Numbered from the stretch's first letter, positions 1 through 12,170 are shown. The stretch is DNA of 64,000 nucleotides from Thuidium tamariscinum (GCA_947034885.2 OX344752.2:18104001-18168000); one strand, 5' to 3'. The notes: generated by a model not told the origin, from the sequence alone. Made by a program: numbers and translations.

Positions 1-287
1 CCGAAGGGATTCATCATGAAAAGGAAGTTTCGGGGCTGCAATCGAAGAGGACCCAATGTTGCTTTTCTCCATTGTCAACAGATGCGGCGCTTGTTACGTC
101 ACAGACGAAGTCATCTGAGACGTGGGTTGTGGTCGCAGTGACAAACAGATGCAACGAATTGCCACAAGAAGGGTAACACGCAACTGGTGGCCACAAGACT
201 TGGGCTGGGATCCCTGTGAGATTGAATTTGTCCACGTGGGGACTACTTATAGGGGAAGCATATTTAAGTATCCAAAGTTCAAGAATT

Positions 288-511
288 TAACCCCTAAACG
301 ACGGTGGCCGTGGGAATCATGAATTTTGATACCGTGGGAATCATTGATTTCAAAAAAATCAAAAGCTCTCATTGGAAGTCAAAGCATTATGGAAGATCTT
401 CCCTTTCCACCCCTAATTCCAAGGATGAATAACTGCATTTCTGTCCTATACAAAAACATTATGTCTTGTACGTCGACTAGAATATATGGCCTACGTGTTG
501 TTTAGGGGTTA
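288..511. mobile_element. 224-bp MITE with TAACCCCTAAAC terminal inverted repeats
   Basis: The left end reads TAACCCCTAAACGAC and the right end is its inverted copy GTTGTTTAGGGGTTA (14 of 15 match). The element is flanked on both sides by AGAATT (282-287 and 512-517), which looks like a 6-bp target-site duplication. It has no coding capacity. The same terminal motif recurs at the ends of larger repeats elsewhere in the window (23511, 24450, 32496, 36475, 47123, 47963), so it probably belongs to a family moved by one transposase that is not in this window. The superfamily is not identified. Bases 1-287 hold no recognisable gene. Confidence 0.7.
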
Positions 512-913
512 AGAATTCATATTGTTGATTTCTTGAAGATAGAGGATCCCTTTCAAAAGATCCCTAATCTATTTAGGCACTTCAAAGTGCTCTACATTGT
601 TTCTTAGACATTTTATACAAGGCTCATGATTTGTTGGTGGGAATTTCTTGAAATAAAGCAATGGTAGAAAGGAGGTCCTATTAGGACACCAAGCTACAAT
701 GTGGGAGTATGGATCATAGGTGCCAATATGTTTCTTCACAATTCATGCTCTCAAATAGTAGTGTAGTGTTCAAAGATTTTCATTTACTACTAAGAGCTTT
801 TTATTGCAACGATTTGGAAATGGCTCTTGTATTAGAGGAAAGGGATATGATCTTCTTGAATCATCTAGGTTGATGATACATTTGGTGATCCTAGGTGGAA
901 AGAATTTAACTAT

Positions 914-2295
914 CACTATAAGAAACAAGCGTTTTTTATAACGTTAAAAAAAACATGTCGCTACGTTAATCTAGACGCGATTTTGATTAAAGTGGATGTC
1001 CTCTAAAATCCGTTAGAAAAAACGTGCAAAAAACGTGCCCAAATTTCATTTGACGCATTCGATTTCTGCTTTTTTATTTTTTGACATCACATTCAACAAA
1101 GTCTTCCAAACGGTTTAGAAGACTCCACGTGGAGGGGTGAGGCTGTCCACATAAGCAATTTTTCTGTCGGGCATTGCCACGCAGGAAAAATTTTCATCCA
1201 AGTCCAAACTGCCCCCCAAAATGACGTGGACCTGACAATGTGCTGACGTGGACCCCCAAAAAGCTAACGTGGACCCCTCAAATTTCTGACATGAAAAATC
1301 TTGAAATTTACTGACGTGGACCCAAAATGTGCTGACGTGGCATGCTTTGTCAGCACACTTTTTGTGTCATTAGAAAAATTTTATGGTGTTCTCTCAAACA
1401 TCAAATTAAATGTTTTCCGTAACGTCAAATTAAACATCACTAGGTACATACTCTACCTATAAGGCCAAGTCAGAAAAAGAATATTTAAAATTAATTGAAA
1501 ATAAAATGAATAAACAAAATGATTGAATTCAACAAAAATTGAAGGAAACTTACCATTTACCTTTTAGAGAATTTTTGAAGGCAAAATAAAGAAAACCCTT
1601 CATTAAAAGTTAATGAAAATGAAGGGGGAGGGGGATTATACTTATCTCCATTCTCAATCCATGGTGAGACAAAAGGTATGGGATAATTAAAATGTGGCAA
1701 TTTGACCATTGAACATACCTACGTTTTTTTTGACACGTTCATGTTTTTTTGAACATGTTGATGTTTTTTCAGACATGTAGATGTTTTTTATGACATCCTA
1801 ATGTTTTTCTTCACATTTGATTTTAAATCCAATTGTTCATTTGCATATCCCATATGGATTGTCTCTCTTCCTACCACTGCACTTGTATAAAGACCATTTG
1901 TTTTCATCCATTTTATACATCAAAATCATCCATCCATTCCTTTTTTTTGGGAAAAATATGCCATGTGGCTGCCTTTTCCCTACTTTTTTACTTTAAGTCA
2001 AAATTTTACCACTGACCAAAGAAATTTTTACTAACTTATTCATAATCAAAATAAGTTTTTTGCTGATGTGGCAATCTATGTTTTTTTGGATGTCACAAAA
2101 AACATTAACTTGTTTTTTTAAACATCATTAAAGATATATTTGTCTACGATGACATCTACTTATTTTTCAGTTGTTTTTTGTGACATCACAAAAAACATCA
2201 ACATTCTACAGATGTTTTTGCAAAACACGTGACGTCTCAAAAAACACGACATGTTTTTTCTGAAACGACACCGAAAACGCGGTTTTCTTATAGTG
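914..2295. mobile_element. Non-autonomous CACTA (EnSpm)-type DNA transposon
   Basis: The left end is CACTATAAGAAA and the right end is TTTCTTATAGTG, a perfect 12-bp inverted repeat beginning with CACTA. The element is bordered on both sides by TAT (911-913 and 2296-2298), a 3-bp target duplication as expected for CACTA elements. The interior holds no transposase reading frame. It is packed with short subterminal motifs: repeated GACGTGGACCC-like units at about 1200-1340, and repeated GACATGTTGATGTTTTTT-like units in both orientations at about 1730-1820 and 2050-2260. Subterminal repeats of this kind bind transposase in known CACTA elements. It is a deletion derivative depending on a helper elsewhere. 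The clean ends and target duplication suggest a fairly recent insertion. Confidence 0.85.
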
Positions 2296-3590
2296 TATCT
2301 AAGTGACCTTACATCCAAAAAATTAAAAACACACTTTTCTATACCATTGTTTGGAATACATGAAAAATTAGAAGAAAAAGAAAAAAATTGCATTAAAAAA
2401 TGTCAAACTAATGTAAATGGGAGTTTTGTCTTTCAATTTTATGTTTCATAGGCTAATTCATACCACTCAAAATAACATAGTACTAAGGTGGTTTTATAAA
2501 CCTAATATTACAAATACTCCCTCCATCTTGAAATAAGTGTTAAATTTGAACTTTCTATTTGATTGTTTGTTTTGAGTAGCTCATATAGAGGCTATTTTCT
2601 ATCCAATTTCATTTAGATTGCAAATGAACACATACAACATTCTTCATTGATTTTGGTAATTTAGAATTTTAAATATTTTAAATTTATCTTTTTCATTATA
2701 CAATCAATGAAATTGGTATCAAATGTTTTCAAGAAAACAATGTATTGAAAAGTGGTGTCGCAGTTGTGTATAATTCCTCCAGTAACAAGAGCCGTTGATT
2801 TAGAAATGCAAAAATGGGAGACCCCCTGGCATCGTTGATGAAGCTTAAAAAAATGTCCGGAATTCGCGGCCAATGAGGGACATTGATCTACTTTTTTTTA
2901 AAATACAGTAGATTTCCAGCCGTCGATCAAGCACCACTTCTTAACAATTGCACATCTGTTGATGTACAGACTTTTCGAATAGGGTTTGAGGCTCATTCTT
3001 CCTCGCTCAATTCTCCTTCCTCTTGCAATTCTTCTTCCATTTTCCAACTAGTCTGGGTATAAGGTGTGGCGTTGCCAGCTTGTCGGAGAGGTCTGCGGCA
3101 AATTGGGGACTCTTTCTTGTAGCTCCGGAATTGGAAGCCAACAAAGCTGTAGCCGCGATTGAAGTTGGAGCAACGATTTTCCTTCTTTTGTAGCAACTTT
3201 GAAGTAGGGAGCTACATCGTTGGGAGGTTAGGAGTCAGCAGTTAAGATCAGGATCTAGACGTCGCTCCATTTTCCACATCGATGAGTTTTCACTTCTCAG
3301 ACCCGTTTCTTGTTTTCGAATGTTTTGTTGTTTTTCATTTGGCTTGAAGTGCACCTCTAAGTCAACTCATTTTAGTTGCATTGCTCTTTCTTTTGGAGTT
3401 CTCAGAGCCGTTTCTATTTATTGCCAATTTTTTTTTTCATTTGCTTTGAAGCATTGATCTTTGTTCTAGAGTTCCTTTCTTTTTGTGTATCTTTGTTCTC
3501 ACTGGTTTTGAGGAATGTGGTCGTTTTCACAATATTTTAGAAGATGTATTCACATGAATGAGTTATGTGACCACCATGCTCCTCTTAGCA
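2296..3590. other. Intergenic; possible transcribed leader, no assignable gene
   Basis: No gene is recognised. Around 2975-3300 the base composition rises to gene-like GC and the plus strand shows a pyrimidine-rich stretch after an AGGGTTTGAGG motif. That is typical of plant 5' leaders, but no open frame follows. On the minus strand a 67-codon open frame (2993-3196) matches nothing I know. An 18-base string (CAATGTATTGAAAAGTGG, 2738-2755) recurs in the right inverted repeat of the element at 3591-4020, so part of this stretch is itself repeat-derived. Confidence 0.35.
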
Positions 3591-4020
3591 ATGGTAGTAA
3601 CTGCCACTTTTTAGTACATTGTGACAAACAATGCCAAATTTAAGATTCCGAATACAAAAGCATAATATATTTTTAGAAGGATCCACTTGGCAACTTCCCA
3701 TAAGTCCATAATAGAGGTCCCAAGGCAAAAATTTCAGATTTTGAATTTGGCCAAAGGAGAACTTAAAACATTTTCTAAAACATAAAACATCTTCTTGAAC
3801 ACTAGCAAACACTGTTGGTGCAATATATTTGAAAAGGATGTCTTCATTAGCAGAAGTTTTCCCTCGATGGACTACTAACTCAGTGTCTGCAACATGGGGA
3901 GCAACATAATGTAATGCTGCAAAAACATGAGAACAAAGACACATGATAAGGTGTAGTTCACACTTCACAATCTGCAAAAAACAAAGTCACAATGTATTGA
4001 AAAGTGGCAATTACTACCAT
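3591..4020. mobile_element. 430-bp inverted-repeat element carrying a gene fragment (Pack-TIR-like)
   Basis: Bases 3591-3625 and 3986-4020 are inverted copies of one another over 35 positions with about 3 mismatches; the left end begins ATGGTAGTAA. Between them, on the minus strand, lies an exon-like segment resembling part of EMC1 (see the next entry). Small elements with long terminal inverted repeats that have captured host exons are known as Pack-MULEs or Pack-TYPE elements in plants. I found no target-site duplication at these exact borders, so the outer limits or the superfamily may be wrong. An alternative is a chance hairpin formed by a local inversion of a short repeat. Confidence 0.55.
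3780..3925 (-). pseudogene. EMC1-like exon fragment
   Basis: An acceptor-like sequence ending in GCAG on the minus strand near 3920 is followed by an open stretch containing ELVVHRGKTSANEDILFKYI. This resembles the region of plant ER membrane protein complex subunit 1 that runs up to its conserved LLYKYVSRN block; the shared pattern is E-VVH-K-D-L-KY. EMC1 is a large ER membrane protein of the complex that inserts transmembrane helices. Only about 40-45 codons are similar. No other EMC1 exons are visible nearby and the fragment sits inside inverted repeats, so it is read as a captured or relic fragment, not a gene. The identification rests on recalled sequence similarity and is tentative. Confidence 0.4.
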
Positions 4021-4059
4021 CCCATACATGCTTATTTTGGGACATAAGGGGTATCCATT

Positions 4060-4740
4060 TTGTTTATAATCCCTAAGTGCCAAAACTGCATTTTTTTTGG
4101 TAATATAATGATTTCGGGTAGTCCAATACAAATGGAATTTTATTTGTTTTATTTAAATTTGTACATAGCATGAGACAAAGGAGTAGCTTTCAGGCACAAC
4201 AATTTTCATAATTTTTGACCATATGGTTAAAAAATATTGTATGATATGTAATTTTCATTGCTTAACAAATAGCCTAGGCAAATCAAAAAATTATGTAAAA
4301 ATAAAATTTTGAGAAATTCAAAAATTTATTTTTATAATTTCTATATATATGGAGACAGCTTTGAATCATTCCATTTTGATTAATGAGACAAAAATTATGA
4401 GGAATTTTGATAAGCAAGCAATTATGAATTCCATGTTCTACAAGAAACTTTGAAGTCTTTTATCAACTCAATTTTCAATACTTTTGAAAAATAAAAATAA
4501 AAACATTGGATGTAGGTTGTTTATTATCATTACAACCATTTGGATTGGCATTTTTTAATTCCATAAAATAAGTTGCTTATGATTTGGTACTTTAAATCAT
4601 CCTCTATTTCTTTCTATTTATTTATTTTCCTTATATACATGTTATACAATTTCAAATGATTTGAAGATTTTCAAGTATGTAGTCAATTTGCTATAACCTC
4701 TAAAGGATCAAATGAATGGGATTTTAGGCATATACCTAGA
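4060..4740 (+). repeat. Dispersed repeat, family A copy (degraded)
   Basis: This AT-rich stretch matches, base for base over hundreds of positions with many changes, the elements at 32496-34778 and 36475-36860 and the inverted copy at 23511-24450. Landmarks are the run 'aactgcattttttttggtaa' near 4085, 'gagtagcttt' near 4180, 'ttttcataatttttgaccat' near 4205 and 'aaaacattggatgtaggttg' near 4500. The TTAACCCCTAAA end seen in other copies is worn here (ATAATCCCTAAG, about 4069). It has no coding capacity. This is the most diverged copy, so probably the oldest. Confidence 0.6.
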
Positions 4741-7700
4741 GTCTCAATTTATGCCATAATTTTTTGAAACTTGAATAATTCAATAGCTTCATGGGAATAT
4801 AATTTTTTCTTCAAATTGGGGCTTAAGAACAAAAGTTATACTCAAATAAGCTCTAAATAAGGGAGATTAGACATTAAAAAAAAAATTCAAATTTTCAAAT
4901 TTTTTTCTCACAAATTATATTTTTGTCTACATGGAAAGCTTTGATTCATTTCATTTGAATAAGTTGTGTGAAAGTTTTTGAACAATCTTGTTTTTTAGAC
5001 AATCTAGGCATCTTTTTGAAAAATAACTTGAGGGATTTATTTGTGAATGCAATTTCTTTAATTTTAAAATTTTTTGACACAATTAAATTCTCTTGCTAAT
5101 AAAATTTCACCACTGGAATTAATTCCATCTTAAAGATATTTAGAATTTAGAATTTTCTTCGCATACCTACTTCTACATAACAATTTTTTTGAATGAAAAT
5201 TAAGTTTGTTTTATTTTATTTTATTTCCTAGACTCAACTAAATTTTTCATTGTTAAGATTTAAAGTTGAGAACTCTATAGTGCAAAAAACTTAAATTAAG
5301 GAGGTTCAAAGTCAAAAGATCTACTCTTGTAATTGTCTTTCTTTAGTCCAAAGATGGATTTTTACGCAAGAAAGAAATCTTGACTAAATCCAATCTTTGA
5401 TTTTCTAAGAGATATTTTCAAAATCACTTTTAATTAACTGCAACTAACAATTAAAAAGTCAAACTAAGAGCTGACCCTCTCTATTTTTTAGGAAACAACT
5501 TGAAATAGAAATCTGTCTGTGCCATTGTCTCTAGAAGATCCCAATTAGTCTTTTAGACCTCTTACCCCTCATTTCTAGGCCATTTGTAAGTGAAAATTGG
5601 AATTACAGTAACTTCAATTAAAGGTTAAAAATCTAACTTTTTGGAATTTGCACTTTTTGATGAATCTGTCAAGCCAGGGTTGTTAGTAATGTTTGTGAGA
5701 GTAAATATTGTCTCTTCATTCGCTCCAATCAAACATCATTTGTTCCAAGTAAGTAGGTCAATCCACCGCCAAGTTGTAAATTTTCATGAAATTTGATGTC
5801 GATGCTGGTTCTGGTTGTTGGGAATGTTGGAATGTCTTCAAACTTGATAAGGCACTTATTTAGCACACAAAAACTTAATTTAGTTTTTAGTGAGATTTTA
5901 TCACAACATATGTAATTTCTATGAATTTATGAATATGTTTGTTCGTGGTTGACTTTCCATAGAGTCAACACGGAATTCCGAAAAAATCTGAAATAAATTG
6001 GGTAACATTTAGGACCCCCTATATTTTAAATGTAAATTCCATGCTCTCTTGCACTTTTCTATTTTTAGTAATTTGAAATTACTTTTGCCCAATTAGACAA
6101 TTTAATTCCCGATACCCGAGAATCTTGGACAATTACTTGATTCTTCTTGACTCCTGGCATGCCCCTACCCTTGGAACACCTCTCTGAAATCTTCAAATGT
6201 CAGTTCCACCATCTTTGATGTCCTGGTACTTCAACCCTCAAAGTTATTCATAAAGATTTTTATTTTTAAATCCAATTCACACTAGAATGGGATTTAGACT
6301 CTTGTGAAGTCTCTAGACCTATAATAAACTTTGTTGGCTTAGCCAATGTGCCATGTGCATCTTTGAAGATTGATTTTGCAAAGACAAACACTAGGACTGA
6401 CTAACTCTCATATTCTCACATCGCTCGGAATTACTAACTATTCTCTCAATCTCACTTCTAAGACTTAGAATGATGAAAATTCCTAGATTTAGGAATTTTC
6501 CACCTTCTAAGATGTTTCTTTACAAATTTGGTAGAGACTGCTACCAAACTACTCCTAACTCTCTTTTTATGTGTTTTTCTTCAATAATTTGACTAAATTC
6601 CACAAAACATTCGTGAAAAATAGACCCAGAGTTCCAAGTGCCAACTTGAGGGCTCACACTCATCCAAAATGATTGTTCACGGCTGCCAACACCTTCGACA
6701 ACAATACTCTGCCCTTTCCTTCCCCTTGAACTTCCAAACTCAAATATTAGTTCAGAGGAAATTTAGAAGAGGGACCAACTTTTTCCCTTGAGTCTTGGGA
6801 CTTTTTTTAAGTGGCCCATTCCTAACCCACCATTTATTTATCTTAATCCCTAAAGCAAGGTCAATAATGTACCTAACTTACATGAATGGATTTAGGACCT
6901 ATTTCTAAGGTCAACCCCCCCTAAAGTCATGGCTATGTTGTCCAAATTCCAAATTTTCTTGCAATTACAGCACATGCAAATAACCTTAAAAACACTCTAA
7001 AATTCAATTTTCTACTACTTTAGGTGTCAATTTTCAATTCTTATACACCCATAATCGTAGTGAGATCTTTTTTAAGTAATAAACGTGAAGAAAAGCTCCT
7101 AAAGAAGCTGGAAAAACCTCACAATGGATTACAAAGTCAAGCCAATGTCATTCTTAAAGAATGATAGCATAATTAGATGGAGTCTACGAGGCAAGCCTGT
7201 CACTTCATCTCGTGGGAGACTCAACTTGAAAAAGATGAGTCTTCAAAACCTCCACGTGGAGGTAAAGGGATTTAAGGTCCCCAAATGAGATGTCAAGTCT
7301 CTATTGACATCTTGGGTGCTCCAAACCTCCTTTGAGACCTCCCCGACTCCGTAGATATCACCCCAATACGGAATCAACATCCATGCACCTCTCACGACAA
7401 TCCTGTATTTTTTGCTTTTAAGTAGGTAAAGTCTTAACAATACTAAGAATTAGGTTGCATGAATGTAAACTCGATGATTTTCTTCTTGATGTATCGGATG
7501 GGATTTACAAGAACACTAGATGAAAACGAGGGGTTCTACAATTCATTATATAAAATTTGAACCCAAGTGTAGGCCTAATGGATGCATAAGAATGTGCAAT
7601 TACAACAAAAATCAATCCAAATTGGCAATTAAAGAATTTGTAAGGTGAGCAGTCAACTCATGTGTCCCATCAAATTTTTGATTAAATAATTATTAAAAAA

Positions 7701-7799
7701 AGATTTTTTAATTATTTAAAAAAAAATTCCCTCTAATTGCACATTCACTAAAACTGAAATGGACCTCTATAGGATCCAAATTTTTTGTAATGGGTGTTT
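4741..7799. other. AT-rich intergenic desert, nothing recognised
   Basis: About 3 kb with only short chance open frames in any frame and no motif of a known gene, RNA or transposon. Base composition is strongly AT-rich with many A and T runs. A short segment at about 7230-7420 is somewhat more GC-rich and has a 65-codon open frame on the minus strand, but it matches nothing I recognise. Confidence 0.5.
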
Positions 7800-8780
7800 T
7801 CACATTTTGTAGTTGTATGAGACATTTGCAACTAGGTGACAATTTAGAGCTTGTAGTTGCACTAGACAAGTTACACTAATTACAAAATTGTTGCAAAGAT
7901 TTTCAAAGTGGTTTTCCATTTGATAGCCTACTCAAAAGTTCATTGATGAACTCTTTTGATGTGATTGCTTATGTAGAAGTTATTTTTGTGCAACTTGTTT
8001 GCAACTCTTATACAACTTGTTTGTGACTAATATGCAACTGGTTTGCATTTTATTTGTGACGTGTTTGTAACTCATAGATTTGTAGATTTTGAAATTTTAA
8101 TCTCAAAGATTTGTAGATTCATAATTTCAAATCTATCTTTTTTTCATATTGTCAAATCTAAAATTTTCTTAAGCTTTAAATATTTATAGATTTTTGTAGA
8201 TTATAGAAATCTACAAATTGTAAAAATCTACAAAGTATAGAAATATTAGAATTTCATTATCAAAATTCATTACACAAAAATGATACAACTTACAATTCTT
8301 ATATGTCCTACCTAATGGTATTTTTGACTATTGATATGGGACAATTAATAAATGACTTAATAGTAGTTGTATTTTAGTTGTTTCTTAGTTGCATGCTAGG
8401 AGTTTTTTAGTTGTAGTTTAGTTGTTTCCTAATTACATGCTAGTTGTATTCTAGTTAAAGTCTAATTGAATTGTAGTTGCAATGTAGTTGTAGTTTAGTT
8501 GCACTGTAGTTGCTTTCTAGTTGAATTGTTATCAAATTTAGATTATATGCAATTGTAGAGAGATACATTGAACTCTACAAAATGTAAAGTTGTCTGCATT
8601 GACAATTGTATTGAATATTGGATGTAAAATACCTCACATGAACTTTCTTTTACATTCCATAACTATAACTTCATTTTGCGACTATTTTGCAACTACAATG
8701 CAACTATTTCAAAATTGCTGCAAATACAGTTGCAGGGTAGTTGCATAGGACACGTAGTTGCACTTCAGTTGGTTGTGACG
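7800..8780. repeat. Cluster of TTGCAACTA / TAGTTGCAA motifs in both orientations
   Basis: The words GTTGCA, TTGCAACT and TAGTTG occur dozens of times here. The densest run (8364-8530) is a degenerate tandem of about 10-11 bases built on TAGTTGTAGTTTAGTTG. At 7980-8060 and 8680-8710 the same word is in the opposite orientation (TGCAAC). Dense, bidirectional short motifs like this are typical of the subterminal regions of DNA transposons. I could not define clean ends, target duplications or a transposase. Confidence 0.5.
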
Positions 8781-10880
8781 AATATGTTTTTCTTCTAATA
8801 GAAGAGGACTTCAAAGGAAGAGAAACTTGTAAGTATGAAGGTAGATGATAGGAAGAAAGTTAAATAAGTAGTAAATCATCTATTCTTGACTACACAAACC
8901 TTAGACAAGGAGTGAGATTCATGTACAAAATTCTTGATTTCCCCTTATATTGTCCATTAGGCTAAAAAATGCCATCTCACTATTGATGTAGATATAAATT
9001 AACTATCTTTGATTTAAAAAATAAATTTAAATTAAATTTTGATTCATTTCAAGGTTTGTTCTTTCAAGATTCATGATGTTGAATATCTAATATCTTATTT
9101 TTAGAGATGAAATCATATATCTTCTATAAATTATAAAAATGTCAAGATCATTTGTGAAATTTTAACTTTTTAGAACTAGAAAAGTAAAAAATTTCATATA
9201 AAATATGGAGTACAAAATTAGATCAAAAAAATAAAATACTCTCCACACTTGAAAATACTTAGGAATACCACAAATTTAAGCAAAAAAAAATATTTTCCTA
9301 GTTAAATGATTATTAGAGTGTACTTTTAGTTTCAAAGTTGAATTTGTAATCAAGTATTCAATTTTAGGAATTTTTTTAGTTTAAGTAGTGATTATACCTT
9401 ATTAATTTCATTTCATTAGTTGGCTCAAATGCACATCAAAAGTAAACAACTTAAAGTCTCCAAAATACACTTAATTATACCAAGTGATATGTACACTAAA
9501 CATCTTTCTATTTTGAAAAGTCAAAACAATCAAAAAGAGAAAATTACCAACACTACTATTTTGCAAAACTACTCAATCAATTCCTTCAAAAAAATTGGAT
9601 GAAAAATGACTATTTTTTGTCTTTTTAAAATATCATATTCCATCAAAAGTAAAGTATTGAAAATTAAAAAAGAATTAGAACCTCAAATCTTTTGAAAGAG
9701 ACAACAAGTATACAAGTATGAAGTGCCGCTACAAAATGGTTGGTTTCAAGACATATAGGAAGAATAGAGAAGGTGGTTAATAAACCTCATCCATTGTTCA
9801 CCTATTGAAAGATTCTCATATAATCCCTTATTGACTATTCATCTATATTGTAAGAAAATATATAATAATATTTCTTACTAATAAGGTTATTTTTTTTGCA
9901 TCTCTGGTGTTTTAAGGTTAAATAAAGAGCCATGGGTACTTTGGGCTTCAAAATGCCTTATAGTTAATTTTTTAAATCTAAATGTACCAAATCAATTATA
10001 CCAATAGCTATTGGTTTACTTAAATAAAAAATGTAGAATCTATAAAAGTCAAAATTTCTAACCTCTAACCTTTATTTGTTGAATTTTCAATCATTATCAC
10101 ATGGAAAATTTTGAATTTTTTCTTTGAATCTTGAAAAATAAAAAACTAGCTTGAATAATATTATGCAATCTGTAAAGTTTCTATGATTGAATCCTATTGA
10201 AGTTGATATTTGTCCTATTTCAATAGCTACTTTGCAAAATTTTCAAAAGATTTGCTATATGATTCCTTTGCCTCAATTCAATGCTTTTGAGGATCATCTC
10301 TCAAAGTTCATACCCTCAAGAGACCCTAAATCCAATAACTTGTTCATGAATGTTTTCATGACCTTGATGTCAAAACAAAGTTGTACCAAATGGACAAACA
10401 ATACATCTAAGTGTGTTGAAAAAATGATTTTTTAGAGATTATTTATTCTTTTAAGATGTAACTACTTGTGTAACTATTTTGATCACTCAATGCTTTAGTA
10501 TGATTTGGTATAAGGTTCAAAATGAGTTCTTGTAAGGATGAAAAAAAAAGTAAAATTTCTAGAAATGATCTTATTATTTGCTAAATTCTTTTCATGCCAC
10601 AATTTCATTTGTTTATAAAATCTCAAATCTAGGATGGACACATAGAATTTAAGAGTAGAAAATCAGATTTTACAATCCATCCCTTGAACAAAAATAGAAA
10701 AGTTCAGATATTTTTCTAAAAAGACTATTAACTCTCAACCAAAGAGGCTTTACATCTAATGAAGCTAGCTACCTTTGAATCATTTGACTTTTAGTAGCTC
10801 CCGTGACTTAAAAGTAAGCCTCTTGAAGCCTCTCTATACAAAAATATAGCATGTTATAGTATATTTTCTTCTTGCCTTGA
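8781..10880. other. AT-rich intergenic, nothing recognised
   Basis: No gene, RNA or clear repeat is seen. An 82-codon open frame at 10187-10435 (plus) has no recognisable domain and AT-rich, low-complexity composition. It is treated as chance. Confidence 0.45.
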
Positions 10881-10884
10881 CCTT

Positions 10885-11460
10885 CAAGTACTTCAGCATC
10901 CAATTTTTGGACAATGTACAAATTGAAAATCAAATTTCTCTCATTACAACTTAGATGAAAGTCATCCTAATTTTTAGATGTACTTTATGAAGTTGATGTC
11001 TTCTTTGAAAGTTGAATTTGTTGTTATTAGAGTACATATTTTTCTAAAATTACGAATGTAGAAGTATGTCAAGTAGTTGACGAAGCCAAAATTGCATTGA
11101 CTTTAGTTTGAACCTATAATTGTTAAAATGAGTTCATACAATTGAAGTATATAAAAACTCCAAAAACTCTCCTTGTCAAGAGAACCTTATATAAAATCCA
11201 CTCCAATGAAATTTATTCAAAAAAATGACAATATTTTGCTTGTAATTGAATTTAGAAGAAATTCTGATTTTTTCCTTTCAAAATTTATGGAAAAATATTG
11301 ATGATAGTATTGGTGAATCTAATCATATGGATAGAATCTAGAATTCAAACTTTGTAATTTTTATTTTCATCTCACTTCCAAAATATTCTTTCAAATAATA
11401 CCTTTTGATGACTTTTCCAGAATTGTCAATTTTGAAGATGAGTCTCAATGCTTAGAGCAT
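10885..11460 (+). repeat. Dispersed repeat, family B copy
   Basis: Matches the copies at 46549-47123 (same orientation) and 47963-48470 (inverted). Landmarks are 'gatgaaagtcatcctaattt' near 10950, 'gtagaagtatgtcaagtagt' near 11060 and 'gaatctaatcatatggatag' near 11315. The TTTAGGGGTTA end seen at 47123 is not preserved here. No coding capacity is seen. The element was probably moved in trans. Confidence 0.6.
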
Positions 11461-11980
11461 TTCTACCGCATGGCTTAGAATTAGACTCTAAATTAGGCCT
11501 TTTGGAGTTTGGAGGTCTCTCCAACTCTAGTGAGGTTGGATGGTAATCATTTGCTCTATTGTTGAACAGTGCAAGCGGCCCTCTAAAAGAGAATTTAAAG
11601 AAATCAAGTTTTCTAGTTTATTTTGCCTTGAATTTGAACCCAAAAAACATTGTTTTTTTTAATTCTTTGAGGTCTCATTCTCCTTGCTTGAGGGGATCTC
11701 AAAATAATTTGAGAATACATTAGAACAAGGCTCCTTATATCTCCATGGGGTAGAGGGAGGTGCCCAATCCATGTTGAGTATATGATATCCAACTAGTTGG
11801 AATTAGGAATTCAAATTTTGAATTCTAAAATTTCAAATTTTCAAATTTTCAAAATTTGAATTCCTAGTTTGAACTATTTGGAAATCATATATTTGACATC
11901 TAGGAAACTAGTCCTAACTTGGTAGACCCAAAAGGATTAGTTCCCTCCATCTACTTCATGTGGATGTAGGAAGGTATGAG

Positions 11981-12170
11981 TTTCCATGAGAAGTGGAGCT
12001 TACTACATCCTCTTGGGGTGGAGGGAGCGAGGTGTCCCAATCCATGTGGAACAAAGAAGAGTATGAGCTTCAAGAAGTTCCTTCAAGTTCATACTTTGTT
12101 GTGTCCTATGTGGATTGGGACACCTCCTTCTATGTCAAGAGGATATAGTTAGCTCCACTTCTTATGGAAA
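11981..12170. repeat. 190-bp foldback (hairpin-forming) repeat
   Basis: The two halves are inverted copies centred at about 12075. The left arm holds the words GAAGTGGAGCT, CATCCTCTTG and GAGGTGTCCCAATCCA, and the right arm holds TGGATTGGGACACCTCC, CAAGAGGATA and AGCTCCACTTC. A diverged extra copy of the left arm lies just upstream (about 11728-11785). Small hairpin elements like this are usually MITEs or read-through small-RNA sources. No target-site duplication was established. Confidence 0.6.
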
